42,756 nucleotides of DNA from Anaerolineae bacterium (GCA_025454475.1 JALOOJ010000008.1:1-42756), one strand, 5' to 3'; shown: positions 34,857 through 42,065, numbered from the stretch's first letter. A program made the numbers and translations. The notes: a model not told the origin generated them from the letters alone.

Positions 34857-35440
34857 TTACCAACTTGGACATGCTCTTCGTCGGCGTCGGTGGGCAGGGG
34901 GTCCTGACGGCGTCGGATATTGCGGCGCAGGTAGGGCTGGATTTGGGGCTGGATGCGAAAAAGTCGGAGGTGCACGGGTTCGCGCAGCGCGGGGGCGTGG
35001 TGGATAGCCACGTGCGCTGGGCGCCCGCCGTGGGCTCTCCGACGTGTGAGAAGGGCACGGTCGACGTGCTGATGGCCTTCGAGCTACTGGAGGCTGGGCG
35101 CTGGGTCGACTGGCTCAGGCCCGGCGGGATGATCGTCGTCAACCGCCAGCAGATCACGCCGATGTCGGTCAGCATCGCGAACGCAGTCTACCCGGATGAG
35201 GCGGCGCTCCTGGCGGCGCTGCGCGGCAGAGCGAGCAAGGTCGTAGTGGTCGATGCGCTGCCGCTGGCTGAGGAAGCGGGCAACACGCGCACCGTGAACA
35301 CGATCATGCTTGCAGCGCTGTCCACGTTGCTGGAGACGGACGCGGAGGTCTGGGAAACGGCGATCCTGCGCCGCGTGCCGCAGAGGTACGCTGACGTGAA
35401 TAGGGAGGCCTTCCGCTTGGGACGTGCGGCGGCGGGTTAG
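34853..35440 (+). CDS. iorB: indolepyruvate:ferredoxin oxidoreductase beta subunit
   Basis: A 195-residue IorB (pyruvate/ketoisovalerate oxidoreductase gamma-type domain). It has LFVGVGGQGVLTASDIAAQ at the N-terminus, the family-typical KKSEVHGFAQRGGVVDSHVRW, and EAGRWVDWLRPGGMIVVN. The ATG overlaps the iorA stop, so the two subunits are translationally coupled; AGGAGG lies about 6 bases upstream inside iorA. The C-terminus is ordinary and complete. The first integron-type core site lies only 22 bases past the stop. Confidence 0.95.
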   Translation: MITNLDMLFVGVGGQGVLTASDIAAQVGLDLGLDAKKSEVHGFAQRGGVVDSHVRWAPAVGSPTCEKGTVDVLMAFELLEAGRWVDWLRPGGMIVVNRQQITPMSVSIANAVYPDEAALLAALRGRASKVVVVDALPLAEEAGNTRTVNTIMLAALSTLLETDAEVWETAILRRVPQRYADVNREAFRLGRAAAG

Positions 35441-35461
35441 GCTTCTTGCGGCGAACCTGTA

Positions 35462-35468
35462 GTTGGGC
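35462..35468 (+). other. integron-type core site GTTGGGC at the 5' cassette boundary
   Basis: GTTGGGC fits the integrase core consensus GTTRRRY, cut after the G. It lies 22 bases past iorB and 25 before the first cassette ORF. No full attC or attI could be recognised upstream, so it may be an attI remnant or a secondary insertion site. Confidence 0.6.
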
Positions 35469-35492
35469 GGCTAAGCTGTATATGGAGATCGA

Positions 35493-36299
35493 ATGGACAT
35501 TACCGACGACGACCTCAGTAGGTTTGAAGCGGAGGGTGCCGCGCCTTTGCCGGTCACAAATGATCAAGGTTACGTCGAAAATGAAGGTGCTCGGATCTGG
35601 TATGCAAGTTACGGCTCCGGCGCGCCAGTGATTCTCTTGCACGGTGGCCTCGGTAATAGTGGCAATTGGGGGTACCAAGTTCCTGCGCTGGTCAGAGCTG
35701 GCTATCGGGTCATATTGATTGACAGCCGAGGTCACGGCCGTAGCACGCGCGATGCGCGACTGTATAGCTATGAGCTGATGGCATCCGATGTTTCGAAGGT
35801 AATGAATGTACTGCATCTTGCGAAGGCGAGTCTGGTTGGCTGGAGCGATGGCGCATGCACAGCATTGGTTCTTGCTTTGAAAGCCCCAGCCCAAGTTGCG
35901 GGCGTGTTTTTCTTTGGGTGCAATATGGACCCGAGCGGTACCAAGGAGTTTGTTTTCACACCGATTATTGGGCGATGCCTCAACCGGCATAAGCAAGACT
36001 ACCAGCGGCTATCGGCCACGCCGAGCCAATTCGATGAGTTTATCGAGGCAGTTGGCCTGATGCAGAGAACGCAACCCGATTATCCGGCGGATGATTTGGC
36101 TCAGATCAGCGTACCAGTTGTGATTGTACATAGTGAGCATGATGAATTCATCATGCGTGAACACGCCGAATATCTCGCTCGGAGTATTCCAAATGCGAAA
36201 TCGGTCAATCTACACGGTGTCAGCCATTTCGCACCGCTACAGAGGCCTGAGCAATTCAACATTGCAGTGCTTGCATTCCTCGGCGGAATCCTACCTTGA
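35493..36299 (+). CDS. alpha/beta hydrolase (first cassette gene)
   Basis: A 268-residue alpha/beta hydrolase. The oxyanion region is ILLHGGLGNSGNW near residue 49, DSRGHGRS follows, the nucleophile Ser is in GWSDGA near 116, the acid is in HSEHDEF, and His lies in GVSHFAPLQ. It is not closely similar in sequence to the two hydrolases at 0.5 and 4.6 kb. GGAG is 5 bases before the ATG. The start lies 25 bases after an integron-type core and the stop 45 bases before an attC-like site, which is the classic cassette layout. Codon use is more AT-rich than that of its neighbours, indicating transfer. The substrate is unknown. Confidence 0.88.
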   Translation: MDITDDDLSRFEAEGAAPLPVTNDQGYVENEGARIWYASYGSGAPVILLHGGLGNSGNWGYQVPALVRAGYRVILIDSRGHGRSTRDARLYSYELMASDVSKVMNVLHLAKASLVGWSDGACTALVLALKAPAQVAGVFFFGCNMDPSGTKEFVFTPIIGRCLNRHKQDYQRLSATPSQFDEFIEAVGLMQRTQPDYPADDLAQISVPVVIVHSEHDEFIMREHAEYLARSIPNAKSVNLHGVSHFAPLQRPEQFNIAVLAFLGGILP

Positions 36300-36344
36300 A
36301 GCAAGCTAGTGGGAAACTGGGACAGGCTTCCTCCTACAGCAGTC

Positions 36345-36468
36345 GCCCAACAAGCGTTTTCACCCGACCGCCTACCGCCCGGTTTTTCAAAGTTGGTACG
36401 CCAGCGAAGGAATTGTATGATGGAGTGAGTCTTGCTGGCCCGGCGACGGGTCAGACGCGACGTTGGGT
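36345..36468 (+). other. attC-like recombination site 1 (124 bp)
   Basis: R'' GCCCAAC (36345-36351, RYYYAAC) and R' GTTGGGT (36462-36468, GTTRRRY) are complementary at 6 of 7 positions. Just inside, the left arm (GCGT, then CACCCGACCGCC at 36361-36372) can pair with the right arm GGCGACGGGTCAGACGC with bulges, as the L boxes and extra-helical bases of attC do. The length is within the usual attC range. Confidence 0.75.
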
Positions 36469-36484
36469 GCACTGCATACGAGGC

Positions 36485-37060
36485 ATGTCTATTTCAATGT
36501 CTTGGCTAATAACAGTAACAGGACGACCGGCCGCAGGGAAGTCAACATTGGCAGCTTGGCTAGGAAAGCGATTGGCTTTTCCCGTTATCAGCAAGGACAG
36601 TATCAAAGAGGTTCTATTCGACCAACTTGGCTGGCAGGATCGCGAATGGTCTAAAATGCTCGGACGAGCAAGTGTGGAGTTGATGTATTACTTTGCTCAG
36701 GTTCAGCTCGAACTTGGAAATTCTGTGATTTTGGACAACGCATTTCATCCCGATTTGGCGTCGCCAAAGCTGCAGGCACTTGAGAAACAGTACAAAGCCA
36801 ACGTGCTCCAGGTTATTTGTGATACCAGCAGCGATATCCTGTTTGAGCGTTTCAGACAACGGGCTGAGTCGGGAATGCGTCATGACGGCCACGTGGATAT
36901 GCAATCTTTGGATGAACTCAAGGCGAATTTGAGACAAGAGTGTTCACTGCGACTGGATATTGGCGGCCCTGTACTGCATGTAGACACAACCGACTTGGCG
37001 GCGCTTCGCTATGAAGTCATACTTGAACAGGTTAAGGCCGTCATAGACAGTGTCGACTAA
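36485..37060 (+). CDS. P-loop kinase, AAA_33 type (second cassette gene)
   Basis: A 191-residue nucleotide-binding protein with Walker A GRPAAGKST near residues 13-21, then KDSIKEVLFDQLGW, and a C-terminal LID-like region with FRQRAESGMRHDGH. It resembles the AAA_33/zeta-like small-molecule kinases, which include antibiotic and polynucleotide kinases; the substrate is not deducible. The ATG at 36485 lies 17 bases past the attC core, which is typical of cassettes. A second ATG at 36497 is possible, and the longer open frame back to 36296 runs through the attC site and is not believed. The composition is AT-richer than the flanks. Confidence 0.85.
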   Translation: MSISMSWLITVTGRPAAGKSTLAAWLGKRLAFPVISKDSIKEVLFDQLGWQDREWSKMLGRASVELMYYFAQVQLELGNSVILDNAFHPDLASPKLQALEKQYKANVLQVICDTSSDILFERFRQRAESGMRHDGHVDMQSLDELKANLRQECSLRLDIGGPVLHVDTTDLAALRYEVILEQVKAVIDSVD

Positions 37061-37071
37061 TCGATAACTGC

Positions 37072-37195
37072 GCTCAACACTGCATGCACCCGACCGCCCA
37101 TACGGTTCGAGTTCTACAGCTACTTTGGCGCGACCATCGCTGTTCGGGATGCAGGCGTCGCTCGTCGCACCTTGGTCGGCGGGTGATGCTTAAGC
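37072..37195 (+). other. attC-like recombination site 2 (124 bp, degenerate right core)
   Basis: R'' GCTCAAC (37072-37078) and R' CTTAAGC (37189-37195) bound exactly 124 bp, as in site 1. CACCCGACCGCC recurs at 37087-37098, at nearly the same offset as in site 1 (15 versus 16 bases). GGTCGGCGGGTGATGC at 37174-37189 forms the opposite arm. The right core differs from GTTRRRY at its first base, the cleavage G. Confidence 0.68.
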
Positions 37196-37211
37196 TCGCT
37201 CTCTGGATGTG

Positions 37212-37297
37212 GGGCGAACTGTCGTCCCGCGTAGACGCGGGCGTTCGCCCAGGGCTCATCGCGCAGCCTTGCCGGACAGGCGAAGTGCAACTTCGCC
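37212..37297. repeat. nested and simple hairpins downstream of the cassettes
   Basis: GGGCGAAC 37212-37219 pairs with GTTCGCCC 37243-37250 around an inner stem, CCCGCG 37226-37231 with CGCGGG 37236-37241. A second hairpin pairs GGCGAAGT 37279-37286 with ACTTCGCC 37290-37297 and abuts the methyltransferase stop. The arms resemble those at 7783-7885, suggesting a dispersed repeat that may also terminate the minus-strand operon. Confidence 0.6.
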
Positions 37298-38122
37298 CTA
37301 CGACGCGATGAAAAGGCCGGAGGTCTTCGTGATGTGGAAGGCGCCCTTGGTCTCGATGGTCGCTGAGATGGTGCGACGGATCGTCGCCCATTGAGAGGGC
37401 TCCAGCGTGACGTGCATCAGCGTTGACGAGGAGCGCAGGTAGGCGACGATAGGCTGCACCTCTGTCACCTCAAGCGCGTCCTCGTAATCGTAGCGCGCCA
37501 CGCTCGGGAAGACCTCCGCAAGCTGGTCCCCGCCATTCTCCAGCGTGAAGCCGCTCGCGACGGCCTGGGTGCGCGCGTGGATATCGGGGATGAAGGCTTC
37601 GACCAACGCCCACAGCTCCGTCATAGCCCCGCCGCCCACGGTCGTCGCAAAGAGCTTGCCGCCGGGCAGCAGCACGCGGCGGATTTCGGCGAGCGCCCGC
37701 CGGCGGTCGGGTACATGGTAGAGCATGTGGTTGGCGACCACGGCGTCGAAGCCAACGCGGTCGGAGCCAACGGCATCGACTCCCGCTGCCGCGCCATCGA
37801 AGGGGAGCGACTGGGCGTCGACAACCTTAAGCGTGGGCGCGGGCTTGAGGTCCACCAGCTTCCGCTGCGCCGCTTCCACCATCCCCGGTGACGCATCAGT
37901 GAGCGTAAGCTCCCATCCTGCGGGGATTCGTGGGCGGTTGATGGCCCAGAGGTCGCCGGGCCCGCAGCCGAGCTCGAGGATACGGGCGTGCTCCGGAAGG
38001 CGCATCATCGTGTCAAAGACCCAGCGTTGCCACCCGTAGGTGTTGGTACTGAAGCGCGCGTGGAGCGCGATGCGGGCGTTCAGATTCTGGTCGTCCTTGT
38101 ACTGCTCTCGTAAGTCACCCAA
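37298..38122 (-). CDS. class I SAM-dependent methyltransferase
   Basis: A 274-residue methyltransferase. Motif I is ILELGCGPGDLW at about 48-59, followed by LTLTDASPGMVEAAQ, VDAQSLPFDG and FDAVVANHMLYHVPDRRRALAEIRRVLLPGGKL, the UbiE/Methyltransf_11 pattern. The start is TTG at 38122, supported by GGAGGA about 5 bases upstream; the longer frame into the LOG gene is rejected. The 8-base overlap with the LOG stop indicates coupling. It is the last gene of the glycyl-radical operon. The methyl acceptor is unknown; a nucleoside-derived or small-molecule substrate is a guess from context. Confidence 0.88.
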   Translation of the reverse strand: MGDLREQYKDDQNLNARIALHARFSTNTYGWQRWVFDTMMRLPEHARILELGCGPGDLWAINRPRIPAGWELTLTDASPGMVEAAQRKLVDLKPAPTLKVVDAQSLPFDGAAAGVDAVGSDRVGFDAVVANHMLYHVPDRRRALAEIRRVLLPGGKLFATTVGGGAMTELWALVEAFIPDIHARTQAVASGFTLENGGDQLAEVFPSVARYDYEDALEVTEVQPIVAYLRSSSTLMHVTLEPSQWATIRRTISATIETKGAFHITKTSGLFIAS

Positions 38123-38699
38123 GCACTTCCTCCAGTCCGATCCATTTGCGTGGCGGCAAGACGGGTTCGTAGGCGTCGAGGTAGGTGAGCGCACTCTCCA
38201 CGTCCTCGCTGACGGCGTATAGATCGCGCCACGGTTTGGCAAACCCCCCGCGGTAGTAGTGTTCGAACAGCGCGATCAGCGGCTCGTAGAACCCCTGGAT
38301 GTTAAGCAACACGACCGGTTTGGTGTGCTCCCGGAGCTGGCGGAGGGTCAGGATTTCGGTCAGTTCCTCCAGCGTACCGAAGCCCCCCGGGAGGACGAGA
38401 AACGCGTCCGCCAGCTCCTCCATGCGGGCCTTGCGCTCGCGCATGTCGCGTGTGACCACGAACTCATCGGCTTCTGCGAAGGTGATGGGCTCGGCCGCCA
38501 GTCGTTGGGGCATGACACCGATCACGCGCCCACCACCGGACTTGACCGCACGGGCCAACGCTCCCATCAGGCCGATGCCGGCGCCTCCGTAGATGAGTGT
38601 ATCGCCGCGCTGGGCGATCAGCCGCCCCAAGGTGTCCGCCGCCGTGAAGAAGACAGGGGCGACGCCGTCGCTGGATGAGCAGTATACGCAGATGTTCAT
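38115..38699 (-). CDS. LOG-family nucleotide 5'-monophosphate phosphoribohydrolase
   Basis: A 194-residue Rossmann-fold protein of the LOG/TIGR00730 family. It has the nucleotide-binding GGAGIGLMGALARAV at 38-52, MRERKARM near 86-93 and the catalytic signature PGGFGTLEELTEILT at 104-118. Members cut the N-glycosidic bond of AMP or cytokinin-type nucleotides to free base and ribose 5-phosphate; despite older labels, they are not lysine decarboxylases. It is 12 bases downstream of the nucleoside phosphorylase, so the two together form a base-releasing pair in this operon. Confidence 0.92.
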   Translation of the reverse strand: MNICVYCSSSDGVAPVFFTAADTLGRLIAQRGDTLIYGGAGIGLMGALARAVKSGGGRVIGVMPQRLAAEPITFAEADEFVVTRDMRERKARMEELADAFLVLPGGFGTLEELTEILTLRQLREHTKPVVLLNIQGFYEPLIALFEHYYRGGFAKPWRDLYAVSEDVESALTYLDAYEPVLPPRKWIGLEEVLG

Positions 38700-38711
38700 C
38701 GTGGCTCCGTG

Positions 38712-39494
38712 CTAGAGCTCCAGACAGGCTTCGGCTGCCAACCAGAACAGCTTCTCGCGGACGGAGGTACGCTCGTTCCAGCGGCGCGAGTCCCATGTAT
38801 CGCCGCTGACGTCGTCCCCGCCGTATAGGATCTGACCGAAGGTCACGCCGCGGAAGGCAGCCACCGCGAAGAACGCGGCGGCTTCCATCTCGACGGTCAG
38901 AGCCCCTTCTTCTTTGCGTAGGGCGATCTTCGCCGGTGTCTCGCGATAGAACGCATCGGTAGTCCAGGTCTTCCCCAGCACGTAGGGGACCTCGTGATGC
39001 GTCAGAACGCGCTCGACGGCCTGGACTGCGCACTCGGAGGCATAGGCCTCGCGGGCGGGGGCGGCGTAGTGGTAGGAGGTCCCCTCATCGCGGATTGCCG
39101 CCGTGGGCACGACGAGGTGCCCTACTGTCAGGTCACGATTGAGCACGCCTGCGCCGCCACATGCGATGGCCGTCCGCACGCCCTTGGCGATCGCCTCCTC
39201 CAGCAGCCCCGCAGCCAGTGGCGCGCCGACGCCTGGGTGGAAGACCGTAAGCCGTTGTCCATCCACCTCGAGCTCATAGAACGGGTGCTCGCCCATCTCG
39301 GACTTGGAGCTGCTGACTTTCCTGAGACGTCCTCTCTCGACGAGCTGAGTGAGCACTTCCTGGAAGAAGCAGATAACGCAGTCTGGCGCGATGTCCTCGG
39401 GCTTGATGAGCTCGCCGGGCTCAATCAGCGCCTTGCGGGTCGTGTCAAACTCCAGGATGGGGAAGTCCCGACGGAGGTGTTCTTTCGTGTTCAC
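38712..39494 (-). CDS. nucleoside phosphorylase (uridine/purine phosphorylase family)
   Basis: A 260-residue PNP/UDP-family enzyme, splitting a nucleoside with phosphate into base and ribose 1-phosphate. Family features are TVFHPGVGAPLAAGLLEEAIAKG, IACGGAGVLN, the VVPTAAIRDEGTSYHY block and VEMEAAAFFAVAAFRGV, whose E-M-E holds the ribose. The GTG start at 39494 overlaps the glycyl-radical-enzyme stop as GTGA; the longer upstream frame lies inside that gene. Whether it prefers uridine, purine or a modified nucleoside is not readable. The context suggests a joint pathway with the LOG protein. Confidence 0.9.
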   Translation of the reverse strand: MNTKEHLRRDFPILEFDTTRKALIEPGELIKPEDIAPDCVICFFQEVLTQLVERGRLRKVSSSKSEMGEHPFYELEVDGQRLTVFHPGVGAPLAAGLLEEAIAKGVRTAIACGGAGVLNRDLTVGHLVVPTAAIRDEGTSYHYAAPAREAYASECAVQAVERVLTHHEVPYVLGKTWTTDAFYRETPAKIALRKEEGALTVEMEAAAFFAVAAFRGVTFGQILYGGDDVSGDTWDSRRWNERTSVREKLFWLAAEACLEL

Positions 39495-41839
39495 TGGCGG
39501 TGCTTTGTCCGGCCGATGATGTGGTCTTGCAGATCCTTGGGGATGAGCCGGAACATCTGCGAATACCCGGCGACGCGAACGGCGATATTGCCATAGTGCT
39601 CGGGATCGGCCTGTGCCTGCCTGAGGCGTTCCGCCGTGACAACGTTCCACTGCAGTTGGCCCACGCCCATCCCCATAGCTGTCGTGATGAGCTGAGCGAC
39701 CAGGTTCGGCCCCGCGGGTCCCTCGACGAGCACGGGGTCAATCTCCACGATCGCGGCTGATCCACCGGCGGCTTTGGTATGGGGCAGCCGAGCTAGCGAG
39801 CTGAGTAGTGCGGTGATACCTTTGACATCCCGTCCCTGTTGGGCCGAGAGCGAGTAGGCCAGAGGTTCACCGGCTCGCCGGCCGTCGGGCGTCGCGCCCA
39901 CGTTGTGCCCGAAGTCGAGGTGCCATACGAAGGAGAAGAGATGCACGAAGTATCGCCCGCCGAGTGGGCTGCGCATCCCGTCCATCAGCGCGATGAAGTC
40001 ATCGTCGACTCTTGCCGCCAGGGCGTCGACCTCCGGATCGTCATTTCCGTACTTCGAGACACTCAGGAGCCGTCGTCGGAGAGGCTCGAAGCCCTCGTAG
40101 TCAGCCGCTATGGCCGCCAGGAGCTCACCGGCGTCGATGGCCTTCTGCTCAAAGAGCAGGCGCTTGAGGGTCATCAGCGAGTCCGCGGTGGTCGCAGTGC
40201 CGATGAAGCAGACGGAGTGGTAGTCGTAGATGGCGCCGCCATCGGTGATATCGCGCCCGCGCGCTATGCAGTCATCGGTCAGCGTCGACCAGCACGGCTG
40301 CGGCCCCGCCTCCCGCTGCGCCAGCTCGCCGCGGTTCACGTGATAGACCATACGGCGCGCGAAGAAGTCCACCTGTCTGCAGTAGGCGTCGTACAGCGCA
40401 TCGAAAGTGGCGAACGAGGCCAGCGCGCCGGTCTGCGGGCCCACCTGTTCTCCGGTGCGCGGATCCCTGCCGTCGAACAGCGCGTACTCCAGGCACTTGG
40501 TCGAGCAAAGGATCCCAGACACCGCATGCGGGTTCGCCCGTCCCGGAATCGTCAGCTCCACGCACCCGATCGGCGCATAATCGCGCGCATCCTCAAGCGC
40601 GATGCCCCGATCGGTGAGGGCCGGGATGAAGACGTCATCGTTAAAGATGAAGGGGATGCCGCCGCCGCGGGCGATCAGATCGCTCGCGAGACCGATGAAC
40701 TCGGATGGCGTATCGGGACCGACGCGGATGGAGACATCGCGCACAAAGCCGACGCTGCGGGTCGCCTCCAGGATGATGCCGCTTAGCTCGTTCACGGCGT
40801 CGCGACCCCATCGGTCGACGCCGCCCAGCGTGATCGCCTGGACGTCGTAGTCGCGGTAGAGGCGGCAGGCGAGCTCTTCCATGAGATGCCGCGCGTCGTT
40901 GGCGGATAGGCGCCCGGCATCGCGATCGGCCTCGTAGTACGGGTAGAGGATTTGGTCCAACCGTCCGATCGAGTTGGCATTGACGCCGTCCTCGCCGCAC
41001 GTCAGGATATGGGCCAGCCAGAGCGCCTGGACGGCCTCAGCGAAGGTCCGTGCGCTATGCGCAGGCACCCGGTCGCAGCGCTCGGCGATGTCCAGGAGGC
41101 GATGGACCTCCTGTGATGAGTTGGCCGTGCGAGCGAGCTCGCGCGCCGTCTCGGCGTAGCGGTGGCCCAGGAGGATTCCCGCCTCGCAAACGGCGAGGGC
41201 GGCGCGCCAGAAGTTCTCCTTCTGCGGGTACTCAGGGTCGGCGATATCCGCTGTACTCAGGCACGTCTCGATCTCCGTCCGAATCCCCGCAAATCCGACC
41301 GCCAGGACCTTGGCATAGTCGCGGATGGAGTGGTTCTCCATCCAGCCATGCGCCCAGTAGACCCCGCTCGTGTCGCCCGTGCCCATAACACCTGCTTGGT
41401 AGGCCTCCGGAAAGCTCCCGATGGCCTGCCACAGGGGGCTGCGCCAACGTGCCACGACCTCGCAGATAGACGGGAGTTCAGCGGGCGTGATGCCCAGGGC
41501 CGCCATGTGCGCTGTGTGGTTGGGATCGTCCGGATCGGGCAGCGGCAGGCGCGGGTAATCCTGCGGAAGGTGGTTGCCCGCGATCTGCCATTCGGGTTCG
41601 ATCTCGACAGGTGCGAGCCTGATCAGCTCAACCAGGTAATTTGCCCTGATCTGAACCCGTGACCAACCGCTCTTGTTGGCCAGCACCGGCGCCGGAGATT
41701 CTGTTGGGGTATTCGCCCGCCAGAAGGCGACCGTCGAAAGGAAGGGGTTGTGGGCGATGTGAGAGCCTCCGCGCGCCATCACGTCGTCGCGCAGGCGCTC
41801 GATCCTTGGTGGTGTCGTCTTGATCTCAACGGTTTCCAC
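39491..41839 (-). CDS. glycyl radical enzyme of the PFL-like (eliminase-type) family, function unknown
   Basis: A 782-residue glycyl radical enzyme. The radical site is Gly758 in the C-terminal RVAGYSQMF. The thiyl Cys426 sits in YAPIGCVELTIPGRA, a G-C-V-E form shared by glycerol/diol dehydratases, choline TMA-lyase and HypD, whereas PFL itself has a Cys-Cys pair. Residues after the Cys, ANPHAVSG, lack the usual eliminase Pro, so the branch is unclear. GTG at 41839, with AAGGAG 6 bases upstream, is the start. No radical SAM activase is in the window, so activation must come from elsewhere. It heads a four-gene operon with two nucleoside/nucleotide-cleaving enzymes and a methyltransferase. Confidence 0.9.
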   Translation of the reverse strand: METVEIKTTPPRIERLRDDVMARGGSHIAHNPFLSTVAFWRANTPTESPAPVLANKSGWSRVQIRANYLVELIRLAPVEIEPEWQIAGNHLPQDYPRLPLPDPDDPNHTAHMAALGITPAELPSICEVVARWRSPLWQAIGSFPEAYQAGVMGTGDTSGVYWAHGWMENHSIRDYAKVLAVGFAGIRTEIETCLSTADIADPEYPQKENFWRAALAVCEAGILLGHRYAETARELARTANSSQEVHRLLDIAERCDRVPAHSARTFAEAVQALWLAHILTCGEDGVNANSIGRLDQILYPYYEADRDAGRLSANDARHLMEELACRLYRDYDVQAITLGGVDRWGRDAVNELSGIILEATRSVGFVRDVSIRVGPDTPSEFIGLASDLIARGGGIPFIFNDDVFIPALTDRGIALEDARDYAPIGCVELTIPGRANPHAVSGILCSTKCLEYALFDGRDPRTGEQVGPQTGALASFATFDALYDAYCRQVDFFARRMVYHVNRGELAQREAGPQPCWSTLTDDCIARGRDITDGGAIYDYHSVCFIGTATTADSLMTLKRLLFEQKAIDAGELLAAIAADYEGFEPLRRRLLSVSKYGNDDPEVDALAARVDDDFIALMDGMRSPLGGRYFVHLFSFVWHLDFGHNVGATPDGRRAGEPLAYSLSAQQGRDVKGITALLSSLARLPHTKAAGGSAAIVEIDPVLVEGPAGPNLVAQLITTAMGMGVGQLQWNVVTAERLRQAQADPEHYGNIAVRVAGYSQMFRLIPKDLQDHIIGRTKHRQ

Positions 41840-41849
41840 GAACTTCTCC

Positions 41850-41868
41850 TTGGCGCAACTTGCGCCAA
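41850..41868. promoter_or_regulatory. perfect palindromic operator candidate of the glycyl-radical operon
   Basis: TTGGCGCAACTTGCGCCAA has two perfect 9-base arms around one central base. It covers the predicted transcription start, touches the -10 element and overlaps the edge of the ribosome binding site, as expected for a repressor site. The alternative is an RNA hairpin hiding the ribosome binding site. Confidence 0.6.
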
Positions 41869-41896
41869 TGGTAGGGCAGATCGGGCCAGGCGTCAA
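41868..41896 (-). promoter_or_regulatory. promoter of the glycyl-radical operon
   Basis: On the minus strand TTGACG (41896-41891) and TACCAT (41873-41868) are separated by the ideal 17 bases. The palindrome begins at the last base of the -10. Confidence 0.58.
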
Positions 41897-41960
41897 ACAC
41901 GATCCGAGTACCGGAAACGCGCCTCAGAAGGCGTTGGCAAGCGTCTGGCACTTCTCGCTA

Positions 41961-41988
41961 TTGACGGCGGTATGGGGGCTCGTATACT
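41961..41988 (+). promoter_or_regulatory. promoter of the PNPOx-like gene
   Basis: TTGACG at 41961-41966 and TATACT at 41983-41988 are 16 bases apart. The predicted start, near 41995, is at the foot of a 14-bp hairpin. Confidence 0.62.
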
Positions 41989-41996
41989 CTTTCAGA

Positions 41997-42030
41997 AGAC
42001 CTTTGAGCTCCCCGAAGAGCTCAAAGGTCT
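41997..42030 (+). promoter_or_regulatory. perfect 14-bp hairpin at the 5' end of the PNPOx-like transcript
   Basis: AGACCTTTGAGCTC (41997-42010) pairs perfectly with 42017-42030 around a 6-base loop. It begins where the transcript should start, so it may stabilise the mRNA, act as an operator or be an early terminator. The same 14-mer occurs at 32805-32818. Confidence 0.62.
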
Positions 42031-42065
42031 CTTTGGAACGAGATCATCATAGCAGGAGTGATCCT

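Larger units (their letters stand above)
35463..37195 (+). mobile_element. two-cassette integron-type array without integrase (CALIN-like)
   Basis: Two ORFs in the same direction are each followed by an attC-like site, at 36345-36468 and 37072-37195, and a GTTGGGC core lies at the front edge. Base composition is visibly lower in GC than iorAB or the methyltransferase operon. The first cassette would run 35463-36462 and the second from 36463 to the degenerate core at 37189-37195. No integrase or transposase is in the window. Confidence 0.72.

Noticed and set aside
35440-35468. A full attI or attC site upstream of the first cassette
   Set aside because: Only the GTTGGGC core is present; no matching left half was found in the end of iorB or the short gap, so only a core site is reported.
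36296-36484. N-terminal extension of the P-loop kinase back to a TTG at 36296
   Set aside because: The stretch coincides with the attC-like site and encodes no recognisable residues; the kinase fold begins after the ATG at 36485.
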